Part shown: positions 8,056 to 16,331 of the stretch, piece by piece
How the letters are laid out: every line of letters starts with the position of its first letter
Position numbering within the stretch: the stretch's first letter is position 1
Source: Acidimicrobiales bacterium
GTDB taxonomy: Bacteria; Actinomycetota; Acidimicrobiia; Acidimicrobiales; GCA-2861595
Assembly: GCA_036262515.1 (NCBI GenBank)
Contig: DATAIT010000072.1
Coordinates: 1 to 56,457, forward strand
Reading direction: 5' to 3'
Length of the DNA stretch: 56,457 nucleotides
Translations under genes and position numbers: made by a program
The notes under the pieces: model-generated
Seen by the model: the letters and a program-made list of their open reading frames with translations, nothing else
Told to the model about the DNA's origin: nothing
The model's database searches: none

Positions 8056-10506
8056 GTGGCAGAGGCCATTTCCGTCTCCGGTCCCGTCAGCGGGACCGAC
8101 AAGACCCTTTCCTTCGAGACCGGCAAGCTGGCCGGGCAGGCCGGCGGCGCCGTCGTCGGCCGCATCGGCGACACCGTCGTGCTCGTCACCGCCACCGCAG
8201 CCAAGGCACCACGGGAGGGGGTCGACTTCTTCCCCCTCACCGTCGACGTCGAGGAGCGCATGTACGCGGCCGGCAAGATCCCCGGCTCGTTCTTCCGCCG
8301 GGAGGGCCGGGCCACCGACCAGGCCATCCTCACCTGCCGCCTGATCGACCGGCCCCTGCGCCCGTCGTTCCCCGACGGCTTCCGCAACGAGGTCCACGTC
8401 GTGGCCACGGTGTTCGGGGCCGACCAGGAGAACCCGCACGACGTCGTGGCCATCAACGCCGCCTCGGCGGCCCTGATGGTGTCGAACGTCCCCTTCGACG
8501 GGCCGATCGGCGCCGTCCGCATCGCCTACGACACCGAGGGCGGCTGGGTGCCCCATGCCACCTACCAGGAAGGCGACGCCGGCACCTTCGAGCTGGTCGT
8601 GGCCGGTCGCGGGCTCGACGACGGCGACGTCGCCATCATGATGGTGGAGGCGGGCGGGACGGAGAACGCCTGGCGGTACTACCAAGAAGGCGCCCCGAAG
8701 GTCACCGAGGCGGTCATCGCCTCCGGTCTGGAAGCGGCCAAGACCTGGATCAAGGAGTCGATCGAGCTCCAGCTGGAACTCGTCGAGAAGGTCGGTGGCA
8801 AGAAGGAGGTCATGGCCTTCCCCACCGCCTCCGACTACGCGGACGACGTGTGGGACGCGGTGAAGGACGCTGGCACGGAGCCCATCGGCAAGGCCGTCAC
8901 CATCGTGGGCAAGGCGGAGCGCAACGCCGCCCTCGAGGACGCCGCCGTCACCGTGGCCGAGAAGCTGGGCGACGCCTTCGAGGGGCGGGAGAAGGAGATC
9001 AAGGCCGCCATCAAGAGCCTGACCAAGGCCTTGATCCGCCGCCGGGTGGTGGAGGACGGGTTCCGCATCGACGGCCGCAGCGTCACCGACATCCGCCCGC
9101 TCAGCGCCGAGGTGTCCCAGATCCCCACCGCCCATGGCTCGGCCCTGTTCCAACGGGGCGAGACGCAGGTGATGGGCGTGTCCACGCTTGGGATGCCCCG
9201 CATGGACCAGCTGCTCGACACCATCGGCACCGAGGTCCGCAAGCGCTACATGCACCACTACAACTTCCCGCCCTTCTCCACCGGCGAGACAGGCTTCATG
9301 CGCGGTCCCAAGCGCCGCGAGATCGGCCACGGCCTGCTGGCCGAGCGGGCCCTGCTGCCGGTGGTGCCGCCCCTCGAGGAGTTCCCCTACGCCATCCGGG
9401 TGGTGAGCGACGTGCTGTCGTCCAACGGCTCCACGTCGATGGCGTCGGTGTGCGCCTCGACGCTCTCGCTGATGGACGCCGGCGTGCCGTTGAAGGCGCC
9501 CGTGGCCGGCATCGCCATGGGTCTCATCTACGCCGAGGGCAAGTACACCACGCTCACCGACATCCTCGGGGCCGAGGACGCCTTCGGCGACATGGACTTC
9601 AAGGTGGCCGGCACCGAGGACTTCGTCACCGCCCTCCAGCTCGACACCAAGATCGCCGGCATCCCGGCCGACGTGCTGGGCAAGGCGCTCCAGCAGGCCC
9701 GCGAGGCCCGCCTCCAGATCCTCGAGGTCATGGCCGGCGCCATCGCCGAGCCCCGCGAGGAGGTGGCCGCCACCGCCCCCAAGATCGTGAGCATCTCCAT
9801 CCCGATCGACAAGATCGGCGAGGTCATCGGTCCCAAGGGCAAGGTCATCAACGCCCTCCAGCAGGAGACCGGCGCCGACATCAACGTCGACGACGACGGC
9901 ATGGTGGGCACCGTCACGATCGGGGCCAAGGACGGCACGGCGGTGGCCGAGGCCAGGCGCCGCATCGAGCTGATCCTCGACCCGCCCAAGGCGGTCATCG
10001 GGGCCGTCTACACCGGCCGGGTGGTCAACGTCACCAAGTTCGGTGCGTTCGTCAACATCCTCCCCGGCCGCGACGGCCTCGTCCACATCTCCAAGCTGGG
10101 CCAGGGCAAGCGGGTCGAACGGGTGGAGGACGTGGTCGATCTGGGCGACGAGATCACCGTCCGGGTCGACGACATCGACCAGCAGGGCAAGGTGTCGCTG
10201 TCGCCGGTCGGCGCCGACGGCGTGGCGGCCGAGGCGCCGGCTCCCCGTGAGCGGGCGCCCCGGGTCGAGGGCGGCGGCCGCCCCCGCGAGCCCGAAGCCG
10301 CTCCGGCGGCAGGGGGCGGTGCCGAGACGGTGTCGTTCGAGGCGGCCTGGGAATCGGAGGCGGCCCAGGAGTTCGGCGACCTGGGGCCGGCTCCGGCCGG
10401 CGGCGCACCACGGGAGGGATTCGGCGGCGCCCGGCGGTCCGACGATCGCGGAGGCGACGGCCCGCGGCGCAACCCGAGGCGGGGCGGAGGCGGCGGGCGT
10501 CGCTAG
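8056..10506 (+). CDS. pnp: Polyribonucleotide nucleotidyltransferase (PNPase)
   Basis: Phosphorolytic 3'-5' exoribonuclease of the RNA degradation machinery. The 816-residue protein has two RNase PH-like domains (about 5-240 and 330-560), with FFRREGRATDQAILTCRLIDRP in the first and TGETGFMRGPKRREIGHG in the second. A KH domain (IDKIGEVIGPKGKVIN, near 590) and an S1 domain (GRVVNVTKFGAFVNILPGRDG, near 660) follow. An actinobacterial-style acidic/Gly-Arg tail of about 100 residues ends in RRGGGGGRR. The GTG at 8056 has GAGAGGAG 5 nt upstream. Its TAG stop forms part of the -10 element of the next gene. Confidence 0.96.
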   Translation: MAEAISVSGPVSGTDKTLSFETGKLAGQAGGAVVGRIGDTVVLVTATAAKAPREGVDFFPLTVDVEERMYAAGKIPGSFFRREGRATDQAILTCRLIDRPLRPSFPDGFRNEVHVVATVFGADQENPHDVVAINAASAALMVSNVPFDGPIGAVRIAYDTEGGWVPHATYQEGDAGTFELVVAGRGLDDGDVAIMMVEAGGTENAWRYYQEGAPKVTEAVIASGLEAAKTWIKESIELQLELVEKVGGKKEVMAFPTASDYADDVWDAVKDAGTEPIGKAVTIVGKAERNAALEDAAVTVAEKLGDAFEGREKEIKAAIKSLTKALIRRRVVEDGFRIDGRSVTDIRPLSAEVSQIPTAHGSALFQRGETQVMGVSTLGMPRMDQLLDTIGTEVRKRYMHHYNFPPFSTGETGFMRGPKRREIGHGLLAERALLPVVPPLEEFPYAIRVVSDVLSSNGSTSMASVCASTLSLMDAGVPLKAPVAGIAMGLIYAEGKYTTLTDILGAEDAFGDMDFKVAGTEDFVTALQLDTKIAGIPADVLGKALQQAREARLQILEVMAGAIAEPREEVAATAPKIVSISIPIDKIGEVIGPKGKVINALQQETGADINVDDDGMVGTVTIGAKDGTAVAEARRRIELILDPPKAVIGAVYTGRVVNVTKFGAFVNILPGRDGLVHISKLGQGKRVERVEDVVDLGDEITVRVDDIDQQGKVSLSPVGADGVAAEAPAPRERAPRVEGGGRPREPEAAPAAGGGAETVSFEAAWESEAAQEFGDLGPAPAGGAPREGFGGARRSDDRGGDGPRRNPRRGGGGGRR

Positions 10507-10509
10507 TCT
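10504..10509 (+). promoter_or_regulatory. -10 element TAGTCT of the M16 peptidase gene
   Basis: The first three bases are the pnp stop codon. The element lies 9 nt before the GTG at 10519, and no ribosome binding site lies between them. Confidence 0.42.
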
Positions 10510-10518
10510 TCGCCCGCT

Positions 10519-11769
10519 GTGATCGACTCGACGACGCTCGACAGCGGTCTCACCGTGATCACCGAGCGCATCCCCTGGGTGCGCTCGGTGAGCGCAGGGT
10601 TCTGGGTCGGCACCGGATCGCGTGACGAAGGCGACGGACTGTTCGGCGCCTCCCACTTCCTCGAGCACCTGCTGTTCAAGGGCACTCCCGAGCGCACCGC
10701 CCGCCGTATCGCCGAGGACGTCGACGCCGTGGGCGGCGACATGAACGCCTTCACCACCAAGGAGTACACGGCGTTCTACCTCCGGGTGCTGGACCAGAGC
10801 CTCGACCTCGGGCTCGACATCCTCTCCGACATCCTGTGGAGCCCGGCCTTCCGCCCCGAGGAGGTCGAGGCCGAACGCCAGGTGATCCTGGAGGAGATCC
10901 TGATGCGGGCCGACGAGCCCGCAGACCTCGTCCACGAGGTCTTCATGGAGGCGCTGTTCCCCGAGCACCCCGTCGGGCGCGAGGTGCTGGGTGACGAGCC
11001 GTCCATCGAGGCCATGAGCAGGACCGACATCGCGTCCTTCCACCAGCACCACTACCGGCCCGGGAACATGGTCTTCGCGGCGGCCGGGAACCTCGAGCAC
11101 GCCGCCATCGTCGACGGCATCGAGCGCCGCTTCGCCGGACCCGAGGGCGGCGCCAAGCCGTTGCGGACGCCGCCGACGGCCGGTCCGCAGCCCCTTGCCG
11201 TCGACCCTCGCCCGACGGAGCAGGTCCACGTGGTCTGCGGCGTGCGCAGCCTCCCCAGCCACTCCGACGACCGTTACGCCCTGGCCGTGGTGAACCACGT
11301 GCTCGGCGGCGGCCTGTCGTCGCGCCTGTTCCAGAAGATCCGCGAGGAGCGGGGACTCGCCTACTCGGTGTACTCCTACCGGTCCGCCCTGGCCGACACG
11401 GGGTCGCTCGCCGTGTACGCCGGCACCATGCCGGCCCGAGCGTCAGAGGTCCTCGACCTGATCAGCGCCGAGCTCGACGCGATGGCGTCGTCGGGCATCA
11501 CCGAGCGGGAGCTGGCGGTGGCCAAGGGCCACCTCGTGGGGGAGATGGCGCTGTCCCTCGAGGACTCGGCCGCCCGCATGAGCCGCATCGGGCGCAGCCA
11601 GCTCCTCCACGGCACGGTGCTCACGGTCGACGACGTGGTGTCGCTCATAGACGCCGTCACCGTCGACGACGCCGGCCGGGTGGCCGCCAGCGTGCTCGGT
11701 GGCGAGCGGGTGCTGGCCGTCGTCGGCCCCGTCGAGGACGGAGCCTTCGACACCTCACGGGTGGCCTGA
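10519..11769 (+). CDS. M16 family zinc metallopeptidase (processing-peptidase-like)
   Basis: Predicted zinc-dependent peptidase of the pitrilysin/mitochondrial processing peptidase family. The 416-residue protein carries the inverted zinc motif HFLEH at residues 46-50 and a downstream Glu in EEVEAERQVILEEI (near 115-125). The C-terminal half is the inactive M16 repeat with the conserved GGGLSSRLFQKIREERGLAY segment. The metal ligands are intact, so it should be active. Position directly after pnp and before dapB is a common actinobacterial arrangement. The natural substrate is unknown. Confidence 0.92.
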   Translation: MIDSTTLDSGLTVITERIPWVRSVSAGFWVGTGSRDEGDGLFGASHFLEHLLFKGTPERTARRIAEDVDAVGGDMNAFTTKEYTAFYLRVLDQSLDLGLDILSDILWSPAFRPEEVEAERQVILEEILMRADEPADLVHEVFMEALFPEHPVGREVLGDEPSIEAMSRTDIASFHQHHYRPGNMVFAAAGNLEHAAIVDGIERRFAGPEGGAKPLRTPPTAGPQPLAVDPRPTEQVHVVCGVRSLPSHSDDRYALAVVNHVLGGGLSSRLFQKIREERGLAYSVYSYRSALADTGSLAVYAGTMPARASEVLDLISAELDAMASSGITERELAVAKGHLVGEMALSLEDSAARMSRIGRSQLLHGTVLTVDDVVSLIDAVTVDDAGRVAASVLGGERVLAVVGPVEDGAFDTSRVA

Positions 11770-11772
11770 ATC

Positions 11773-12561
11773 GTGCGGGTCGCCGTGTTCGGCGCAGGGG
11801 GGCGGATGGGCTCCACCGTGTGCCGGGCGGTGGCCGAGGACCCGGACCTCGAGCTGGTCGCCGCCGTCGATCCCCATCACCGGGGCATCGACCTGCGCCA
11901 ACTGGTCGGCCCAGGCGTCGACGGTGTGCAGATCGCCGGCGACGCGTCGGCGCTGGCCGACGCAGGCGCAGAGGTGGCGGTGGACTTCACCGAGGCGGCC
12001 GCCGCCCGGCGCAATCTGGGGTGGTGCGCGGTCAACAGGGTGCACGCCGTGGTGGGCACCACGGGCCTCACCGGCGACGACCTCCGCCAGCTCGGCGACG
12101 TCTTCGTGGACGGCGTCAACTGCGTGGTCGCGCCCAACTTCGCCATTGGAGCGGTGTTGATGATGCGCTTCGCCGAGATGGCGGCGCCCTGGTTCGAGAC
12201 GGCGGAGATCATCGAGCTCCACCACGACGCCAAGGTCGACGCCCCGTCGGGCACCGCCATGCTCACCGCCGAGCGGATGGCGGCAGCGTCGGACGACTGG
12301 GCACCGGACCCGACGCTCGACGAGGTCGTGGCCGGCGCGCGAGGAGGAAGCGTGCCGGCGGGGATCCGTGTGCACTCCGTGCGCCTGCGTGGCCTGGTGG
12401 CCCACCAGGAGGTGCTGCTCGGCACCACCGGCCAGACCCTCACGATCCGGCACGACTCGTTCGACCGGTCGTCGTTCATGCCGGGTGTGCTGCTCGCCGT
12501 CAAGGCGGTGGCTGACCGGCCCGGTCTCACCGTCGGCCTCGACCGCCTCCTCGGCCTCTGA
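11773..12561 (+). CDS. dapB: 4-hydroxy-tetrahydrodipicolinate reductase
   Basis: Second dedicated step of lysine/diaminopimelate synthesis (NAD(P)H-dependent). The 262-residue protein has the Rossmann motif FGAGGRMG at residues 6-13, VGTTGL, APNFAIGAVLMM, and the substrate/catalytic segment ELHHDAKVDAPSGTA near residue 155. The GTG at 11773 is 3 nt after the M16 peptidase stop, so the two are probably co-transcribed. Length is normal. Confidence 0.95.
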   Translation: MRVAVFGAGGRMGSTVCRAVAEDPDLELVAAVDPHHRGIDLRQLVGPGVDGVQIAGDASALADAGAEVAVDFTEAAAARRNLGWCAVNRVHAVVGTTGLTGDDLRQLGDVFVDGVNCVVAPNFAIGAVLMMRFAEMAAPWFETAEIIELHHDAKVDAPSGTAMLTAERMAAASDDWAPDPTLDEVVAGARGGSVPAGIRVHSVRLRGLVAHQEVLLGTTGQTLTIRHDSFDRSSFMPGVLLAVKAVADRPGLTVGLDRLLGL

Positions 12562-12578
12562 GGGCCTGACTCCCCGCT

Positions 12579-13367
12579 CTACTCGGGCTGCGGCCGGTCG
12601 TCCTCGTCGGCCGTCTCGGAGCGGGCCTCCTCCAACTCGCGCTCGAGGGAGGAAACCGACTCGAGATCCGAGGTGCCGCTCCTGCGGGCCATCACGATCT
12701 GGACGACCACCAGTGCCACCGACACGACGGTGAGCTGCCACTGGTAGCGGCGCAGGAACCGGAGCACGCTCTCCAGGGGGCTCGAGAAGGCGTCGCCGAA
12801 GATGCGCAGGAGGACGATCGTCACGATCGTGCCGCTGACGTTCAGCACCACGAACGCACCGGTCTTCATCTTGGAGGCGCCGGCCAGGACGCAGATGATC
12901 GGGTTCGGCGCGATGGCCACCATCGGGTAGGCGGCCTTCTTGAACCAGCCCTCGAACATGGTCACGCCGGCTGCACCCTCGCCCAGCTTGCGCTCGAGCC
13001 AGCGCACGCCCGCGTCGCCGTAGCGACGACCGATGAAGTAGTACAGCGGGTCGGACAGCAGCTGGCGGGCCACACCCACGACGACGAAGGTCACGACGTC
13101 GATCTGGGGGGATGCCAGCGCCAGGTAGCGCTTCCGCGAGTTCAGCAGGATCAGCCAGATCGGGTGCGAGTTGACCAGCGTGGGGGCCAGGGCATCCCCG
13201 ACGTATGACAGAGCGGTGAGGACCACGATCGGCGACAGGAGCAGGTAGAGGGACCGGCGACTGCGCGCCGACTCGGCGCCGCCACCTGTCCGGTCGACCC
13301 CACCCGCCCCGACGTCGCCGGCGCCGTGCTCGTCACCCTTCTCGCCGGCCGGCGGGGTGTCGGTCAC
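12579..13367 (-). CDS. VTT/DedA-like membrane protein, paralog 2
   Basis: A 262-residue polytopic membrane protein. After a hydrophilic N-terminus (about 40 residues) come a hydrophobic segment, a re-entrant-looking region (RYGDAGVRWLERKLG, then WFKKAAYPMVAIAPNPIICVLAGASKM) and two C-terminal helices ending in an acidic tail. The AP-NP/G-S layout resembles VTT (SNARE-associated/DedA) proteins implicated in lipid scrambling and undecaprenyl-phosphate flipping; that function is inferred from the family. The GTG at 13367 overlaps the stop of the upstream paralog by 4 nt (GTGA), indicating translational coupling. Confidence 0.8.
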   Translation of the reverse strand: MTDTPPAGEKGDEHGAGDVGAGGVDRTGGGAESARSRRSLYLLLSPIVVLTALSYVGDALAPTLVNSHPIWLILLNSRKRYLALASPQIDVVTFVVVGVARQLLSDPLYYFIGRRYGDAGVRWLERKLGEGAAGVTMFEGWFKKAAYPMVAIAPNPIICVLAGASKMKTGAFVVLNVSGTIVTIVLLRIFGDAFSSPLESVLRFLRRYQWQLTVVSVALVVVQIVMARRSGTSDLESVSSLERELEEARSETADEDDRPQPE

Positions 13368-14098
13368 CGGCGGTCCATTCCGTTGTCGGTCTCGTCGTCA
13401 TGGCTCGGACGCGGAGCGGTGCCGGCCGTCTCGGCCAGCTCCATCTCGATGGTGGCGATCGACCGGAGCTCGGATCGGCCGCGCCGGCGCTGGGCCAGGA
13501 ACCACAGCCCGACGATGGCGATCGACACCAGGGTGAGCAGCCACGTGTGGTGCTCGTAGAACCGGTTGACGGCGCCCAGAGGGCCGTCGAACGCCTCGGC
13601 GAACTCGTAGACCAGCGTGACCACGACGACTGTACCGAGGAGGTTGAGGACCAGGAAGAGCACGGGGCTCATGCCGGTGGCGCCGGCCAGCACGCACACG
13701 ACGGCTCCCGGGAAGGCGAAGACCATCAGGGGCGCCGCTTTGGAGAACCCTCGTTCGGTGGCTCGCATGATGCCCACATCGTCGCCCACCCGCCGCTCGA
13801 TCCAGCGCACGCCGGCATCGCCGTAGAGCGAACCGAGCAGGAAGAACAGCGGGTCCGAGCTGAGCCTGCGGATCGTCGCCACGGCGACGAAGGGGACGAG
13901 ATCCACCTTGCCGGCCACGAGGAGCAGGAACCGGTTGCGCGGCTCCATGGCGACGAGCCACAGCGGGTGGTCCCGCAGGAGCGCAGGGTGGAACATGTTC
14001 CCCAGCGTTCCGATGGCCACCACGGCGAGGATGGGACCGACGACGAGGGCGAGCGTCCGGCGGCTGGGCGGCGGCCGCCCGGGCGGGATGTCGTCCAA
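13364..14098 (-). CDS. VTT/DedA-like membrane protein, paralog 1
   Basis: A 244-residue paralog of its downstream neighbour with aligned motifs: RNRFLLLVAGKVDLVPFV, LYGDAGVRWIERRVG, FSKAAPLMVFAFPGAVVCVL and AGATGMSP. The start is assigned to a TTG at 14098 because a TAGCGT -10 element precedes it by 7 nt on the minus strand; the longer open frame upstream runs antisense to the ferritin-like gene. The -10 elements of this pair and of the divergent di-iron protein gene lie about 50 bp apart. Confidence 0.78.
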   Translation of the reverse strand: MDDIPPGRPPPSRRTLALVVGPILAVVAIGTLGNMFHPALLRDHPLWLVAMEPRNRFLLLVAGKVDLVPFVAVATIRRLSSDPLFFLLGSLYGDAGVRWIERRVGDDVGIMRATERGFSKAAPLMVFAFPGAVVCVLAGATGMSPVLFLVLNLLGTVVVVTLVYEFAEAFDGPLGAVNRFYEHHTWLLTLVSIAIVGLWFLAQRRRGRSELRSIATIEMELAETAGTAPRPSHDDETDNGMDRR

Positions 14099-14105
14099 GT
14101 CCGAG

Positions 14106-14111
14106 ACGCTA
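14106..14111 (-). promoter_or_regulatory. -10 element TAGCGT of the VTT pair (leaderless, TTG start)
   Basis: Minus-strand TAGCGT is 7 nt before the TTG at 14098. It has the same geometry as the promoters of ribF and dapA. Confidence 0.45.
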
Positions 14112-14157
14112 CCGCCGGCTCCGCGCCGCCCGGCACGGCACTGCCGGACTCTGACGG

Positions 14158-14163
14158 TATCGT
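14158..14163 (+). promoter_or_regulatory. -10 element TATCGT of the ferritin-like gene (leaderless)
   Basis: TATCGT is 7 nt before the GTG at 14171, in the 72-bp divergent intergenic region. Confidence 0.5.
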
Positions 14164-14170
14164 CGTCGTC

Positions 14171-15295
14171 GTGGCGCTGTCCGAGGACCGGGGCACCGTG
14201 GGCGACGAGGTGGCCGAGCTCCAAGCCGTCATGTCGGTGACGAACACCGACGTGAGCGAGGCGCTCCACGCCGTCCGGGACAACGCCGACGCCATCTTCA
14301 CCTGGGACTACGAGAAGGGCGCCCGGCCCAAGCTGGAGCGGCTCTACGAGAAGTCGAAGATCTCGATGTGGAACGCCCGCACAGACCTGGCGTGGGACAC
14401 CGAGGTCGACCAGGAGCGGGTGGTCGCCGACAACAACTTCGCGGCCCAGAGCCTGCTCGGCGGCAACGTCGACGTCACCGGCACCCCGCTCGCGGCGTGG
14501 GGCGACGCGGAGTGGCTCCAGTTCGGCATCGAGAGCCAGAACTGGACGCTCTCGCAGTTCCTCCACGGCGAGCAGGGCGCCCTCGTGTGCACGGCCAAGA
14601 TCGTCGAGTCGGTGCCGTGGATCGACGCCAAGTACTACGCCGCCACCCAGGTGATGGACGAGGCGCGCCACGTGGAGGTGTTCGCCCGCTACCTCGACGA
14701 GAAGCTGTCCGGGCACTACCCGATCAACGCCCACCTGAAGATGCTGCTCGACGACATCATCTCGGACAGCCGGTGGGACATGACCTATCTCGGCATGCAG
14801 ATCATGGTGGAAGGCCTGGCCCTGGCCGCGTTCGGGTTCATCTCCCAGCTCAGCACCGAGCCGCTGCTCAAGCAGCTGCTGCGCTACGTCATGAACGACG
14901 AGGCCCGCCACGTGGCGTTCGGCGTGCTCAGCCTCCACGACTACTACGCGGAGCTGACTGACGCCGAGATGAAGGAGCGCCAGGAGTTCGCCTTCGAGGC
15001 GGCCGTCCGCATGCGCGACCGGTTCCTCCAGCAGGAGGTGTTCGAGCGCATGGGGATCTCGCCCGCCGTGGCCGCACCGTTGGTGCAGCAGGCCCCGGAG
15101 CGCCTGCTGTTCCAGTCGATGCTGTTCTCCCGCATCGTCCCGAACTGCCGGCGTCTGGGGCTGCTCGACGCCAACGACGGCTGGTTGCGCGACCGCTTCG
15201 TCGAGCTCGGCGTCATCGCCTTCGAGCACTGGGAGGACCCCGAGCACGAGGCCATGTTCGCCCTGGCCGAAGGCGGCGGTCCACCGGCCGCCTGA
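14171..15295 (+). CDS. Ferritin-like di-iron protein, possible oxygenase
   Basis: A 374-residue all-helical protein with the two ExxH motifs of a ferritin/RNR-R2-type di-iron site: DEARHVEVFARYLDEKL near residue 165 and NDEARHVAFGVLSLHDYY near 245. Additional Glu residues in the HGEQGALVCTAKIVESVPW and MVEGLALAAFGF helices are plausible ligands. The metal-site residues look complete, so an O2-activating di-iron enzyme or oxidase is expected; the substrate cannot be told. An ATG 60 nt downstream is an alternative start, but the GTG at 14171 fits the -10 element. Its only close neighbours are the divergent VTT proteins. Confidence 0.8.
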   Translation: MALSEDRGTVGDEVAELQAVMSVTNTDVSEALHAVRDNADAIFTWDYEKGARPKLERLYEKSKISMWNARTDLAWDTEVDQERVVADNNFAAQSLLGGNVDVTGTPLAAWGDAEWLQFGIESQNWTLSQFLHGEQGALVCTAKIVESVPWIDAKYYAATQVMDEARHVEVFARYLDEKLSGHYPINAHLKMLLDDIISDSRWDMTYLGMQIMVEGLALAAFGFISQLSTEPLLKQLLRYVMNDEARHVAFGVLSLHDYYAELTDAEMKERQEFAFEAAVRMRDRFLQQEVFERMGISPAVAAPLVQQAPERLLFQSMLFSRIVPNCRRLGLLDANDGWLRDRFVELGVIAFEHWEDPEHEAMFALAEGGGPPAA

Positions 15296-15304
15296 CGCCG
15301 CCCG

Positions 15305-15321
15305 GCACCCGTCCCGGGTGC
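15305..15321 (+). terminator. Hairpin after the ferritin-like gene
   Basis: GCACCCG (15305-15311), loop TCC, CGGGTGC (15315-15321), 9 nt after the stop. The 7-bp stem is GC-rich and lacks a T-run. Confidence 0.4.
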
Positions 15322-15377
15322 ACCGGCAGGCCACCGTCACCCGGGGCAGTGCCGGTGGGCGTCCGGAACGACCCGGC

Positions 15378-15383
15378 TACGCT
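15378..15383 (+). promoter_or_regulatory. -10 element TACGCT of dapA (leaderless)
   Basis: TACGCT lies 6 nt before the dapA ATG at 15390. Confidence 0.55.
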
Positions 15384-15389
15384 CGGGTG

Positions 15390-16331
15390 ATGGCGTCCGA
15401 TCCAGCCCTCGCGGGCACCGCCTCGCCGCCGGGCCGCTTCGGCGCAGTGCTCACCGCCATGGTCACGCCGTTCGACGCCGAGGGGCGGCTCGATCTCGAC
15501 GCGGTGGCCGTCCTGGCCCGGTGGCTGGTCGACAACGGCAGCGAAGGCCTGGTCGTGTCAGGCACCACCGGCGAGGCGCCCGTGCTCACCGACGACGAGC
15601 GCAAGGACTTGTGGCGGGCCACCATCGAGGCGGTCACCGTGCCCGTCGTCGCAGGCGCCGGCACGAACGACACGGCCCACTCGGTGCTGATGGCGAAGGC
15701 GGCGGCCGACGTCGGAGCAGCCGGGTTGCTGGCCGTCACCCCGTACTACAACCGCCCGTCGCAGGCCGGCATCGAAGCCCACTTCCGGGCGGTCGCCGAC
15801 GCCACCGACCTTCCGGTCATGCTCTACGACATCCCGGTCCGCAGCGGACGGAAGATCGCCCACGGCACGCTGGTGCGTCTGGCTCGGGACGTGCCCACCA
15901 TCGTGGGCGTGAAGGACGCAACCAGCGATCTGGCCGGGTCGGCCCGCCTGGTCGCCGACGCCCCGGCCGGGTTCGAGGTCTACAGCGGCGAGGACGGCGT
16001 CACGCTCCCTCTCCTGGCCATCGGCGCCGTGGGTGCGGTCGGCGTCGCCACCCACTGGACGGGCCGCCTGCACGGACGGATGATCGACGCCTTCGTGAAG
16101 GGCGACGTCGAAGAGGCGCGACGGATCAACGCCTCGATGCTTCCCAGCTTCGCCTTCGAGACGGGCGACGACGCACCCAACCCGGTGCCCGCCAAGGCGC
16201 TGCTGCGGGTGCTCGGCCTGCCCGTCGGCCAGTGCCGCCTGCCCATGGGCGACGCGCCCGAGGGTCTCGAGGATCGCGCCCGGGCCGTGCTGGCCGGCCT
16301 CGGTGAGGAAGCACCGGCGCCGTATGGCTGA
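15390..16331 (+). CDS. dapA: 4-hydroxy-tetrahydrodipicolinate synthase
   Basis: First committed enzyme of lysine/diaminopimelate synthesis, condensing pyruvate with aspartate semialdehyde. The 313-residue TIM barrel has SGTTGEAP (residues 57-64), VTPYYNRPSQ with Tyr120, LYDIPVRSG with Tyr146, and the Schiff-base Lys175 in VGVKDATSD. All catalytic residues expected for DapA are present. The ATG at 15390 is chosen over upstream in-frame codons because of the leaderless -10 element. The 3' end overlaps rnj by 8 nt. Confidence 0.95.
   Translation: MASDPALAGTASPPGRFGAVLTAMVTPFDAEGRLDLDAVAVLARWLVDNGSEGLVVSGTTGEAPVLTDDERKDLWRATIEAVTVPVVAGAGTNDTAHSVLMAKAAADVGAAGLLAVTPYYNRPSQAGIEAHFRAVADATDLPVMLYDIPVRSGRKIAHGTLVRLARDVPTIVGVKDATSDLAGSARLVADAPAGFEVYSGEDGVTLPLLAIGAVGAVGVATHWTGRLHGRMIDAFVKGDVEEARRINASMLPSFAFETGDDAPNPVPAKALLRVLGLPVGQCRLPMGDAPEGLEDRARAVLAGLGEEAPAPYG

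Noticed and set aside
7864-11298. A 1144-residue open frame on the minus strand opposite pnp and the M16 gene
   Set aside because: Antisense shadow of GC-rich genes: no start context, no domain, His/Val/Asp-biased composition. The plus-strand genes are full length and recognisable.
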